From: an uncultured Ruminococcus sp.
Lineage (GTDB): Bacteria; Bacillota_A; Clostridia; Oscillospirales; Acutalibacteraceae
Reading direction: 5' to 3'
Assembly (NCBI GenBank): GCA_902773395.1
Contig: CACYEJ010000118.1
Coordinates: 1 to 10,351, forward strand
Length of the DNA: 10,351 nt
The translations under genes were made by a program, and so were the position numbers. The notes beneath the pieces are model-generated. The model was not told the DNA's origin and searched no databases. It saw nothing but the letters and a program-made list of their open reading frames with translations. Each line of letters begins with the position of its first letter. Positions within the stretch are counted from its first letter, which is position 1. Of this stretch, positions 1 through 6,404 are shown one piece after another.

Positions 1-118
1 GTCAGCGACGGGGCTCTGCCCTCGACCCGCAAATACCCCAAGGGCACTTCCTTCGGGGCGCCTTTGAAAAAGTTTGATCAAAACTTTTATATGCCAAATC
101 TTTTAGATTTTGAGTATA
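1..118 (-). repeat. Dispersed composite repeat, left-edge partial copy (module A end, reverse orientation)
   Basis: This is the A end of the same element found complete at 1465-1747, 5338-5607 and 7221-7495, read on the minus strand and cut off by the window start. The outer end (112-118, GAGTATA) reads TATACTC on the minus strand. It is followed by the AGATTTGGCAT motif, the AAAAGTTTTGATC block and the GGGC-AGA-GCCC hairpin near 10-20. It differs from the other copies by about 29 bases at 34-62 that stand in place of two bases inside the A/T hairpin. That insert can itself fold, with CCCC-AAGG pairing to CCTT-GGGG. The GGGTCGAGGGC...GCCCCGTCGCTGAC subtype matches the copy at 5338, not those at 1465 and 7221. 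Confidence 0.85.
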
Positions 119-255
119 ATACTTATTTTTTGCTGCCGTGGACGATTTTATACATTTGATTCTTTATTTGTTTTGCCATACCGCACAACGGATTTGCCAT
201 TTTTAACAAGTATTTAAAACAAATTGTAAAATTAAAAAAAATCTGCTTTCAACGC

Positions 256-284
256 TTTATTTTGTCGAGGAATTGTTGTATAAT
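256..284 (+). promoter_or_regulatory. Weak candidate promoter for the cysteine desulfurase gene
   Basis: A perfect TATAAT lies at 279-284, about 43 bases before the TTG start. The matching -35 position at 17 bases spacing holds only TTTATT (256-261), so the -35 is poor. The rest of 119-311 is AT-rich leader in which I see no gene, riboswitch or clear operator. The call rests mainly on the good -10 and its sensible distance from the gene. Confidence 0.35.
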
Positions 285-313
285 AAATATTGGTTTGTAG
301 AATAAAGTCGCTT

Positions 314-321
314 GGGAGGTG
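314..321 (+). promoter_or_regulatory. Shine-Dalgarno that fixes a TTG start for the cysteine desulfurase
   Basis: GGGAGGTG at 314-321 is a near-perfect ribosome site five bases before the TTG at 327. The open frame also has a TTG at 312, but that codon lies directly before the ribosome site and has no such site of its own, so 327 is the better start. The protein from 327 begins LEIYLDNSATT, where NifS-family proteins normally begin. Confidence 0.75.
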
Positions 322-326
322 ACCGC

Positions 327-1460
327 TTGGAGATTTATCTCGATAATAGTGCAACAACTCGGATTTGTTCCGAGGCTGCCGAAAAAATGATTGATGTTAT
401 AAATAATGTCTACGGTAATCCCTCATCGCTCCATAAAAAGGGGCAGGAGGCAGAGGCGGAAATTAAAGCTGCAAGAAGAGCAGTGGCGGATTCGCTGGGT
501 GTGTCGGATAAGGAAATCTTCTTTACAAGCGGAGGCACTGAGGCGAATAATCTCGCTGTGTTCGGTGCGGCTTGGGCAAGGAGAAAGCGTGGTAATAAAA
601 TCGTTACTACGGCGGTTGAACACTCGTCTGTTTTCGAGAGCTGCAAAGAGCTTGAAAACGAGGGCTTTGAAGTGGCGTATCTTTTGCCCGAAAAAAACGG
701 CTGTATCTCCGAGGAGCAGCTTTCCGAGGCGATTGACGAAAATACCATTCTGGTGACAGTGATGATGGTGAACAACGAAACCGGCGCTGTTTTTCCGGTG
801 GAGTGCATAAGGCGTATTGTCGAGAAAAAGAACGCTCCGGCACTTATTCATTGCGATGCAGTTCAGGCTTACGGAAAGACGTCTGTTAAACCGTATAAAA
901 TCGGTTGTGACCTGCTCACAGTTTCAGCGCATAAAATTCACGGTCCGAAAGGTTCGGGAGCTTTGTTCGTGAAAAAAGGCACGCGCATCAAGCCGATTCA
1001 TTACGGCGGCGAACAGGAGATGAAGCTTCGCCCCGGAACAGAGGCGCTTCCGCTTATTGCCGGATTTGGTGCGGCTGCGGCGAACATCGGCGATGTGAGA
1101 GAGAACTATATCAAAATGTGGAACTTGCGTGATTACGCTGCAAAAAGATTGTTGGCGATTGACGGCGTTGCGCTAAATTCTCCGGCGAATTCGCTGCCGT
1201 ATATTTTGAATGTGTCGGCGCTTGGCGTTCGCAGCGAAACAATGCTTCACCATTTGGAAAAGCGTAATGTGTATATTTCTAGCGGCTCTGCCTGCGCAAA
1301 GGGAAAAGCAAGTCATGTTTTGTCGGCTTTGGGTTTGCCTGTGGAAAGACAGGATTCCGCTTTGAGAATAAGCTTCTCGAAGTTTTCTAATGAGAAAGAG
1401 GTTGACGAGCTTGCGGCTGCGATTGAAGAGGGTTTGAGGACATTGGTTAAAAAGAATTGA
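327..1460 (+). CDS. NifS/IscS-type cysteine desulfurase (probable sulfur donor for ThiI)
   Basis: This is a PLP-dependent cysteine desulfurase of 377 residues that takes sulfur from L-cysteine as an enzyme persulfide, releasing alanine. Visible family motifs, in order, are YLDNSATT at the N-terminus, SGGTEANN, VEHSSV with the PLP-stacking His at about 99, NNETGAVFP, CDAVQAYGK, SAHKIHGPKG with the PLP Lys at about 203, and SSGSACAKG with the catalytic Cys at about 323. The length is normal and the protein looks intact. Its neighbour downstream is thiI. In Bacillus subtilis a dedicated desulfurase, NifZ, sits beside a ThiI that lacks a rhodanese domain and feeds it sulfur for 4-thiouridine. The same pairing is likely here, although a repeat element now separates the two genes. 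A general Fe-S role (IscS) cannot be excluded, because no iscU or sufU is in the window. Start chosen: TTG at 327. Confidence 0.93.
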   Translation: MEIYLDNSATTRICSEAAEKMIDVINNVYGNPSSLHKKGQEAEAEIKAARRAVADSLGVSDKEIFFTSGGTEANNLAVFGAAWARRKRGNKIVTTAVEHSSVFESCKELENEGFEVAYLLPEKNGCISEEQLSEAIDENTILVTVMMVNNETGAVFPVECIRRIVEKKNAPALIHCDAVQAYGKTSVKPYKIGCDLLTVSAHKIHGPKGSGALFVKKGTRIKPIHYGGEQEMKLRPGTEALPLIAGFGAAAANIGDVRENYIKMWNLRDYAAKRLLAIDGVALNSPANSLPYILNVSALGVRSETMLHHLEKRNVYISSGSACAKGKASHVLSALGLPVERQDSALRISFSKFSNEKEVDELAAAIEEGLRTLVKKN

Positions 1461-1464
1461 TTTT

Positions 1465-1747
1465 TATAGTCAAAAACTAAAAGATTTGGCATTTAAAAGT
1501 TTTGATCAAACTTTTTCAAAAGTTTGCGGGGCGCAGGGGCAGAGCCCATGCTCGCTGACGAAACAAATCAGCGTAGAGAAAAAAATACCCTCAGCGAAAC
1601 TGAACACACTATGATAGAGCTAGTATCAAAAAAGATAAAGCAATCTCAAAAATAAAAAAATACTCCGGTACAAACAAAAACAGGCAAGAGCTTGCGAATT
1701 GCCGGTCTGAGAGAGATAAGTGCTAAATCTTAACGCTTTCGAGTATA
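1465..1747 (+). repeat. Dispersed composite repeat, full copy 1 (283 bp) with terminal inverted repeats
   Basis: This copy fills most of the 368-base gap between the cysteine desulfurase and thiI. Its ends form an ungapped imperfect inverted repeat: 1465-1494 and the reverse complement of 1718-1747 agree at 22 of 30 positions by eye, both carrying TATA, TC, AGATTT and GCA. Module A holds a CAAACTTTT/AAAAGTTTG hairpin (1507-1526) and GCA-g-GGGC/GCCC-a-TGC (1533-1551). The middle has three CGCTGA/TCAGCG-type blocks that can pair in alternative ways. Module B (1679-1747) holds GGCAAGAGCTTGCGAATTGCC, which can fold as GGCAA/TTGCC or GCAAG/CTTGC. There is no open frame of note inside. The copy begins four bases after the upstream stop codon. 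Bases 1748-1828, left over before thiI, are AT-rich, and I see no convincing promoter there. Confidence 0.88.
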
Positions 1748-1828
1748 AAATGTCTTGTTTAATAAAATTTAAATTCTCATTTGTGATAGGTTTGTAAAAA
1801 ATAAAGAAAAATAAAAGTGGTATGGATT

Positions 1829-3115
1829 ATGAACAAAGATTATGAAAACGGAAAATTTACAGATGTTCCTCAGTTCGCTTTTGTCGCTCCGGAGGAATAT
1901 AAAGAGGATTTATCCGATAATATTAAACCGAAAAGAAAAGAAATTATTCTTGCCAAAGTGGGCGAAATTGCTCTGAAAGGTCTTAACAGAAAGAACTTTG
2001 AGGATTTGCTCATAAAGAATATTAAAAAGAAAATTCATTCGCTCGGACGCTTTGAGGTTGTTTCTTCGCAGTCTACTATCCGCATTACGCCTATTGACGA
2101 GTTCATTGATATGGACGAGGTTGCGGAGAAGCTTTCTAAGGTGTTCGGTGTTGTGGCTTTTTCGAGAGCCTGCATTGCGGATAAGGATATAGAAAAAATT
2201 AAGGAAGCCGCTGTAGATTATCTGAAACCTATTTTTAGCGAGGATATTTCTTTTAAAGTTGAGTCGAAGCGTTCAGATAAAAAATTCCCATACGGCTCTC
2301 CGGAGATATCAAAAATTGTCGGCGGTCATCTTGCTGATTCTTACCCGAACGTTAGAGTTGACGTTCATAACCCCGATGTTGTTGTGACGGTTGAGGTCAG
2401 GGATTTCGCTGCGTATATTCACGCCAGCGTTGAAGAGGGTGCAGGAGGTCTGCCTGTGTCGTGCGGCGGTAAGGCTGCAATTCTTATCAGCGGCGGCATT
2501 GACAGTCCGGTTGCCGCTTATATGATGGCGAAAAGAGGCATTGAACTTACGGCTGTTCACTTTGCTAGTCCGCCGTACACAAGCGACAGGGCAGAGGAAA
2601 AGGTTCGTGAGCTGCTCAATATTGTTTCTGATTACGCCGGCGAGATGAATATGTATACAGTTCCATTTACGAGAATTCAGGAGGAAATTCAGAAGAATTG
2701 TCCGGAGGAGCTGTTTACGATTATTATGCGTAGGCTCATGATGAAAATTGCCGAGAGAATCGCCTTGAACGTTGGCTGTCAGGCACTCATTACCGGCGAA
2801 AGCTTGGGTCAGGTGGCAAGTCAGACTATAGGTGCTATTGCCTGCACTGATGAGGCGGCTGATATGCCGGTGTTCAGACCTCTGATTGGTATGGACAAAA
2901 AGGATATCATTGATATTTCCCATAAAATCAATACCTTTGAAACCTCGTGCCTGCCATACGAGGACTGCTGTACTGTGTTCACTCCACGTCACCCCAGAAC
3001 TAAGCCGAAGCTCGATTTGGTGAGAAAGGCTGAGGCAAAGGTTGATTGGGAGGAGCTTATTAACGAAGCAGTTGAAAATGCTAAAATTACCAGAATCCCA
3101 TATACAGGACGTTAA
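1829..3115 (+). CDS. thiI: ThiI, tRNA 4-thiouridine synthetase (rhodanese-less type)
   Basis: ThiI adenylates U8 of tRNA and replaces its oxygen with sulfur received as persulfide; in some bacteria it also serves thiamine thiazole synthesis. The core begins at KEIILAKVGEIALKGLNR (about residue 37) and runs through a ferredoxin-like and THUMP region (to about 200). It then has the PP-loop SGGIDSPVAAYMM (about 221-233), TGESLGQVASQT, and SCLPYEDCCTVFTP near 373-386 with the conserved Cys pair. It ends without a rhodanese domain, as in Firmicutes; B. subtilis ThiI is of similar size. An acidic leader of about 36-40 residues before the usual start is odd. No in-frame start lies nearer the core, so the leader appears to be really translated. 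A GTG at 1817 is the alternative start; neither start has a good ribosome site. The sortase gene follows after 33 bases, so the two are probably cotranscribed. Confidence 0.93.
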   Translation: MNKDYENGKFTDVPQFAFVAPEEYKEDLSDNIKPKRKEIILAKVGEIALKGLNRKNFEDLLIKNIKKKIHSLGRFEVVSSQSTIRITPIDEFIDMDEVAEKLSKVFGVVAFSRACIADKDIEKIKEAAVDYLKPIFSEDISFKVESKRSDKKFPYGSPEISKIVGGHLADSYPNVRVDVHNPDVVVTVEVRDFAAYIHASVEEGAGGLPVSCGGKAAILISGGIDSPVAAYMMAKRGIELTAVHFASPPYTSDRAEEKVRELLNIVSDYAGEMNMYTVPFTRIQEEIQKNCPEELFTIIMRRLMMKIAERIALNVGCQALITGESLGQVASQTIGAIACTDEAADMPVFRPLIGMDKKDIIDISHKINTFETSCLPYEDCCTVFTPRHPRTKPKLDLVRKAEAKVDWEELINEAVENAKITRIPYTGR

Positions 3116-3130
3116 TTCTCACGGAGAAAT

Positions 3131-3137
3131 AAGGAGG
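3131..3137 (+). promoter_or_regulatory. Shine-Dalgarno for a TTG start of the sortase gene
   Basis: AAGGAGG at 3131-3137 precedes TTG 3149 by 11 bases. The only other nearby TTG (3144) is out of frame, so 3149 is the supported start. The resulting N-terminus, MKAEIYSV, also matches where CinA-like domains begin (MKAEI...V). Confidence 0.7.
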
Positions 3138-3148
3138 TTTGGGTTGCG

Positions 3149-5272
3149 TTGAAAGCAGAAATTTACTCTGTAGTAGATAAGTCGTTTAAACCTGCGTCAC
3201 TTGATAAGAAAATGAATGTAGTGACGAATCAGCTCAGAGATGCTGATATTGAAATTTTGTATAAAACAGATTTAGAAGCAGATAAGATTAAGCTTCTTGA
3301 AGCCCTCAGACAGAGCTACTCAACAGATGAGGGAATTCAGCTTATCATTATTGCTAATGCCCTTGACGGTACTCCTAATTGTGATACTCTTAAATTGTTC
3401 AAAAAGCTTTGCCCGAAGCACACCGACAATACAGAGTATGACGAGGACAGCGAGGACGGCAATATCTCTGAATATAAGGATAAGGGCGATCTTGAAAATC
3501 TTGTTTCCGAATTGGAAGCCGATGACGGCAGAAAAAAGAAAACCTCTTCCGATAAACGAAGAGTTATCAACGAGATATGGTCTACCGGCGATTTGGGCAA
3601 AGGCTATGAGGGCTGTTTCATTGTGTATGACAATAAGCTTATTCTGGCACTTCCTAAGGAGGCTTTGACTAAGGTTTCTACTGCCGAGATGATTATTCAA
3701 GGCTCTAAGAAGGCTACGTCTGCTCGTGGCATTACTACGGGTAATCTTATTTCCGGCAAGGGTACGGATCATTTCGATTACTATAGTATCGCTCAGGAAT
3801 CCGATAGGACTGAAAAGAAAAAGGGCTTTGTTGCTAACTTTATTCCGGCTAAGGGTGACAGACCTTTGGAGGTTGTGAGAAAAGTTGTGCTCATGATTGC
3901 TTCTGTAACGTTTATAGTTACGGCGGTTGTTCTGTGTAAGCTTCTTTTCGTTGAGCCGGCTCAGGTTGAGAATAATTATGACGAGCTCAGAGAGATTGCT
4001 CATAACGTTAAGGTGAACAGCGACTCTAATGATAACAGCTCTAAAGGTAAGACTGAGGAAACGCTTGACAGATTCGAAAAGCTTAAAGCTATTAACAAGG
4101 AAATTGTCGGCTGGATTTATATTCCAAATACAACATATATTGATTATCCCGTGCTGGAGCATGAGGGTGACGGTCCTTACTCTCAGTATTATCTGCACCG
4201 TGACTATAAGGGCGGAGCGTCCAGCTATGGTTCTATCTTTCTTGATTACCGCTGTACAGACAGCGTGAATTCAAAAAATGTTATTCTTCATGGACATAAT
4301 ATGGATAACGGCATGGTGTTTCATCAGCTTCTCAGTTATTCAAATTTGTCGTTCTATCAGAGTGCCCCTGTAATTCAGTTCGATACGCCCGAATTTAATG
4401 CGGATTGGAAAATAATTTCCGTTTTCAAAACTAATACGCTTACATCTCAGGGCGAGTTCTTTAATTATCTGAGAGGAGAATTTGAGAACGACAGAGATTT
4501 TATGGACTTCGTTTATAATATTATGGAGCGTTCTATTATTGACACGGGTGTGACAGTGAATGAGGACGACCAGTTGCTTACACTTTCTACTTGCTCGTAT
4601 GAGTTCACTAATTTCAGAACTGTAATTGTTGCAAGACGAGTTAGAAAGGGCGAGGATTCGAAGGTTGATGTTTCTAAGGCAAAGCTGAATCCCGATGCAG
4701 TATGGCCGCAATGCTATTACGCTAAGAACGGCGGTCAGAGAAAAGAGCTTACAAACTTCATTACAGCAAATCTTGCGGACGATACACCGTGGTATGACGG
4801 CGACTATAAGCTGGATAAGAGAGATATCAGACATCTTAACGACAGCGATACCGACACTGAGAGCGAAGAGGAGCGTATAAGAAGAGAAGAAGAGGAAGAG
4901 CGTGAGCGTCAGGAGGAAGAAGAACGCAAGCGTCAGGAAGAGGAAGAAGAAGAACGCAAACGCCAAGAAGAGGAAGAGGAGCGTAAGCGTCAAGAAGAAG
5001 AGGAAGCAAAACGCAAGGAAGAAGAGGAACAAAAGAAGAAGGAAGAAGAAGAGCGTAAACGTCAGGAGGAAGAGCAAAGACTTGCTGAGGAGTCACGACT
5101 TGCGGAGGAATCCAGACTTGCCGAAGAGTCAAGGCTTGCGGAGGAATCCAGACTTGCCGAGGAGTCACGCTTGGCGGAGGAGTCCAGACTTGCTGAGGAG
5201 TCCAGACTTGCTGAGGAGTCAAGGCTTGCGGAGCAGCAATCGCAACAGAACGAATCATGGTATGGTGAGTGA
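3149..5272 (+). CDS. Class B sortase with a degenerate MoCF-like N-terminal domain and a Glu/Arg-rich repeat tail
   Basis: This is a 707-residue multidomain transpeptidase. Residues 1-185 lack a signal peptide and look like a degenerate CinA/MoaB (MoCF) fold: MKAEIYSV at the start, LIIIANALDG...DTLKLF at 65-84, GCFIVYDNKLILALPKEA at 155-172, with an acidic insert at 97-126. A single membrane span lies at about 246-267, placing the first part in the cytoplasm. Residues 305-500 are a class B sortase: EIVGWIYIPNT, IDYPV, YYLHRDYKG, GSIFLDYR, HGHN with catalytic His383, LSTC with Cys482, and Arg490. Residues 571-644 are almost only E, R, K and Q, and 645-695 are LAEESR repeats; both should lie outside the membrane. 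Sortase B enzymes are usually near 250 residues, so both extensions are unusual. Substrates and the role of the N-terminal domain are unknown; no sorting-signal protein is in the window. The gene is probably cotranscribed with thiI. Confidence 0.9.
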   Translation: MKAEIYSVVDKSFKPASLDKKMNVVTNQLRDADIEILYKTDLEADKIKLLEALRQSYSTDEGIQLIIIANALDGTPNCDTLKLFKKLCPKHTDNTEYDEDSEDGNISEYKDKGDLENLVSELEADDGRKKKTSSDKRRVINEIWSTGDLGKGYEGCFIVYDNKLILALPKEALTKVSTAEMIIQGSKKATSARGITTGNLISGKGTDHFDYYSIAQESDRTEKKKGFVANFIPAKGDRPLEVVRKVVLMIASVTFIVTAVVLCKLLFVEPAQVENNYDELREIAHNVKVNSDSNDNSSKGKTEETLDRFEKLKAINKEIVGWIYIPNTTYIDYPVLEHEGDGPYSQYYLHRDYKGGASSYGSIFLDYRCTDSVNSKNVILHGHNMDNGMVFHQLLSYSNLSFYQSAPVIQFDTPEFNADWKIISVFKTNTLTSQGEFFNYLRGEFENDRDFMDFVYNIMERSIIDTGVTVNEDDQLLTLSTCSYEFTNFRTVIVARRVRKGEDSKVDVSKAKLNPDAVWPQCYYAKNGGQRKELTNFITANLADDTPWYDGDYKLDKRDIRHLNDSDTDTESEEERIRREEEEERERQEEEERKRQEEEEEERKRQEEEEERKRQEEEEAKRKEEEEQKKKEEEERKRQEEEQRLAEESRLAEESRLAEESRLAEESRLAEESRLAEESRLAEESRLAEESRLAEQQSQQNESWYGE
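5081..5233 (+). repeat. 18-bp tandem repeat encoding LAEESR (8 units plus a partial)
   Basis: Eight consecutive 18-base units (5081-5224) encode LAEESR, and a ninth is cut to LAE (5225-5233). Units differ mostly at third codon positions (GCT/GCC/GCG, GAG/GAA, TCA/TCC, CGA/AGA/AGG/CGC). This points to selection for the peptide and a history of unit duplication: units 2 and 4 share cttgcggaggaatcc. Directly upstream, 4859-5080 is a purine-rich stretch encoding the irregular E/R/K/Q-rich segment. Copy number is likely to vary among strains. Confidence 0.92.
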
Positions 5273-5298
5273 TAGCTGCTTATCAGCTCAATAAAGAG

Positions 5299-5325
5299 GG
5301 GGCACTCGGTGGGGTGCCCCTTTTT
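5299..5325 (+). terminator. Rho-independent terminator of the thiI-sortase transcript
   Basis: GGGGCAC (5299-5305) pairs perfectly with GTGCCCC (5314-5320) around an eight-base loop, followed directly by TTTTT (5321-5325). It lies 26 bases after the sortase stop and ahead of repeat copy 2, so the 201-residue gene downstream should need its own promoter or rely on read-through. Confidence 0.9.
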
Positions 5326-5337
5326 GAAAAAATTATT

Positions 5338-5607
5338 TAAATACAAAATCAAAAAGATTTGGCATTTTAAAGTTTTGATCAAACTTTTTCAAAAGTTTGC
5401 GGGTCGAGGGCGGAGCCCCGTCGCTGACGCAAGAAAGCAGCGTAGAAAAACAAACTACCCCTCAGCGAAACTGAACAAATGTTATTTAAGAAAAATAAAT
5501 TAAAGCCCCCAAAATAAAAATCTTCCGCAAAAAACCAAAACAGGCAAGAGCTTGCGAATTGCCGGTTTGAGAAAGATAAGTGCTAAATCATAACGATTTC
5601 GAGTATA
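5338..5607 (+). repeat. Dispersed composite repeat, full copy 2 (~270 bp)
   Basis: Same element as 1465-1747, same orientation. It shows the AGATTTGGCAT motif (5355-5365), the CAAACTTTT/AAAAGTTTG hairpin (5380-5399), CGA-GGGC/GCCC...TCG (5405-5423), the GTAG/CTAC-flanked A-rich middle, and module B from about 5540 ending in GAGTATA (5601-5607). The left terminal repeat is the most worn of the copies (about AAATAC instead of TATACTC), so its outer edge is approximate. It lies between a terminator and the next gene. The 45 bases left before that gene hold its ribosome site but no promoter I can defend. Confidence 0.85.
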
Positions 5608-5652
5608 AACAACACAACATGCTAATAACTATGTTTTATCAGAGGAGTAATA

Positions 5653-6258
5653 ATGGATTGCAGCATCATATATTATATATCTTATAAAACAGGATATATT
5701 CAAAGAAACCTGAAAAAAAAGTTTAATACAATTCCCGATATCAAGGTGACTTCGGCAGTAGCGGCGGTGTCGGAGGAGGATTTGGGTGAGAAGTTCAAAC
5801 AGTCGCTGGAACAGACAAATTTTATAATTATAATCGGAGGGCTTTCCGCTGCCGGTGACAGAAACGTTATGACCGTGCTTTCTGATTATTTCAGTAATAA
5901 CGAAATGGAAGTATCATTTAATAAAAAGGTTATTAATCCAGACGGCGGTAAGGACGGCTACCTCATTAAAAGCGGAGATAAGTATATTGCCGTGCTGCCC
6001 GATGAACCTGAGGAAATCAACAAAATGTTCGGCAGCGAGCTTCTCAAAAATATCAGCATTACGCCGAATACTGCTGTGGAGCTGCCTGAGCCTGTGATTA
6101 CTCATTCTATAGTGTTTGCTCCCGAACCTGATGACTCGCTGGATCGCCTTAACAAGAAAAAGAGGATTAACATTTTACTAACCGTGTTTATTGTTCTTGG
6201 AATAATGATTGCGCTGGCAAGCGCTGCGTGGATTTACAGTATATATTATTTATCGTAG
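5653..6258 (+). CDS. Degenerate MoCF (CinA/MoaB-like) domain protein with C-terminal membrane anchor
   Basis: This is a 201-residue protein of unknown function. Residues 1-135 resemble the molybdopterin-binding MoCF fold as seen in the CinA N-terminal domain: NFIIIIGGLSAAGDR (56-70) sits where CinA has its TGGLGPT-DD motif. NPDGGKDGYLIKSGDKYIAV (95-114) followed by LPDEPEEINKMF (115-126) matches the usual NP-G-APG...LPGPP-EM--MF pattern. Key acidic and glycine residues are changed, so cofactor binding or catalysis is doubtful. A single membrane span lies at about 173-197, after a basic KKKR, which would leave the domain in the cytoplasm. The neighbouring sortase carries a similar domain, and the two appear paralogous over the same two motifs. 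The start is ATG with GAGGAG at 5642-5647. The fold assignment comes from motif reading only and needs a profile or structure search. Confidence 0.7.
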   Translation: MDCSIIYYISYKTGYIQRNLKKKFNTIPDIKVTSAVAAVSEEDLGEKFKQSLEQTNFIIIIGGLSAAGDRNVMTVLSDYFSNNEMEVSFNKKVINPDGGKDGYLIKSGDKYIAVLPDEPEEINKMFGSELLKNISITPNTAVELPEPVITHSIVFAPEPDDSLDRLNKKKRINILLTVFIVLGIMIALASAAWIYSIYYLS

Positions 6259-6335
6259 TGCTGTGGGCTTTATTGTAAAAATATAAAATTTTCTTTTAAA
6301 GTTTGTATTTTTATGTGGAAATTTGGTCTGTGATG

Positions 6336-6344
6336 TGTTATACT
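6336..6344 (+). promoter_or_regulatory. Extended -10 promoter for the FNT channel gene
   Basis: TGTTATACT at 6336-6344 is an extended -10 (TG, one base, TATACT). No good -35 lies at the right distance, which extended -10 promoters tolerate. It would give a leader of about 55 bases before the ATG at 6405, which has a strong GGAGGGG site at 6391-6397. Confidence 0.5.
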
Positions 6345-6404
6345 ATTAGTTAGGGTTTTAAAAATAAAAACTGTGAAAGTATAATATAAAGGAGGGGATT
6401 TTTT

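Noticed and set aside
1679..1747. TPP riboswitch before thiI, because module B contains CTGAGA as the THI box does.
   Set aside because: The same CTGAG/TTGAG block occurs in every repeat copy, whatever gene follows, and the rest of the THI box (ACCC..., GAACCTGA, the CCAGCG end) is absent.
4340..5382. Long minus-strand open frames opposite the sortase gene, rich in Leu/Phe or Ser/Ala/Leu.
   Set aside because: They are mirror images of the low-complexity GAA/GAG-rich and LAEESR-coding DNA, have no ribosome sites or recognisable domains, and lie opposite a clearly real gene.
5309..5503. Small plus-strand open frame of 64 codons running from the terminator into repeat copy 2.
   Set aside because: It crosses a terminator stem and repeat DNA, has no ribosome site, and the frame is not kept in the other repeat copies.
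6379..6386. TATAAT at about 6380 as the -10 of the FNT gene.
   Set aside because: Transcription would then start at or just before the GGAGGGG ribosome site, leaving almost no leader; the extended -10 at 6336-6344 is better placed.
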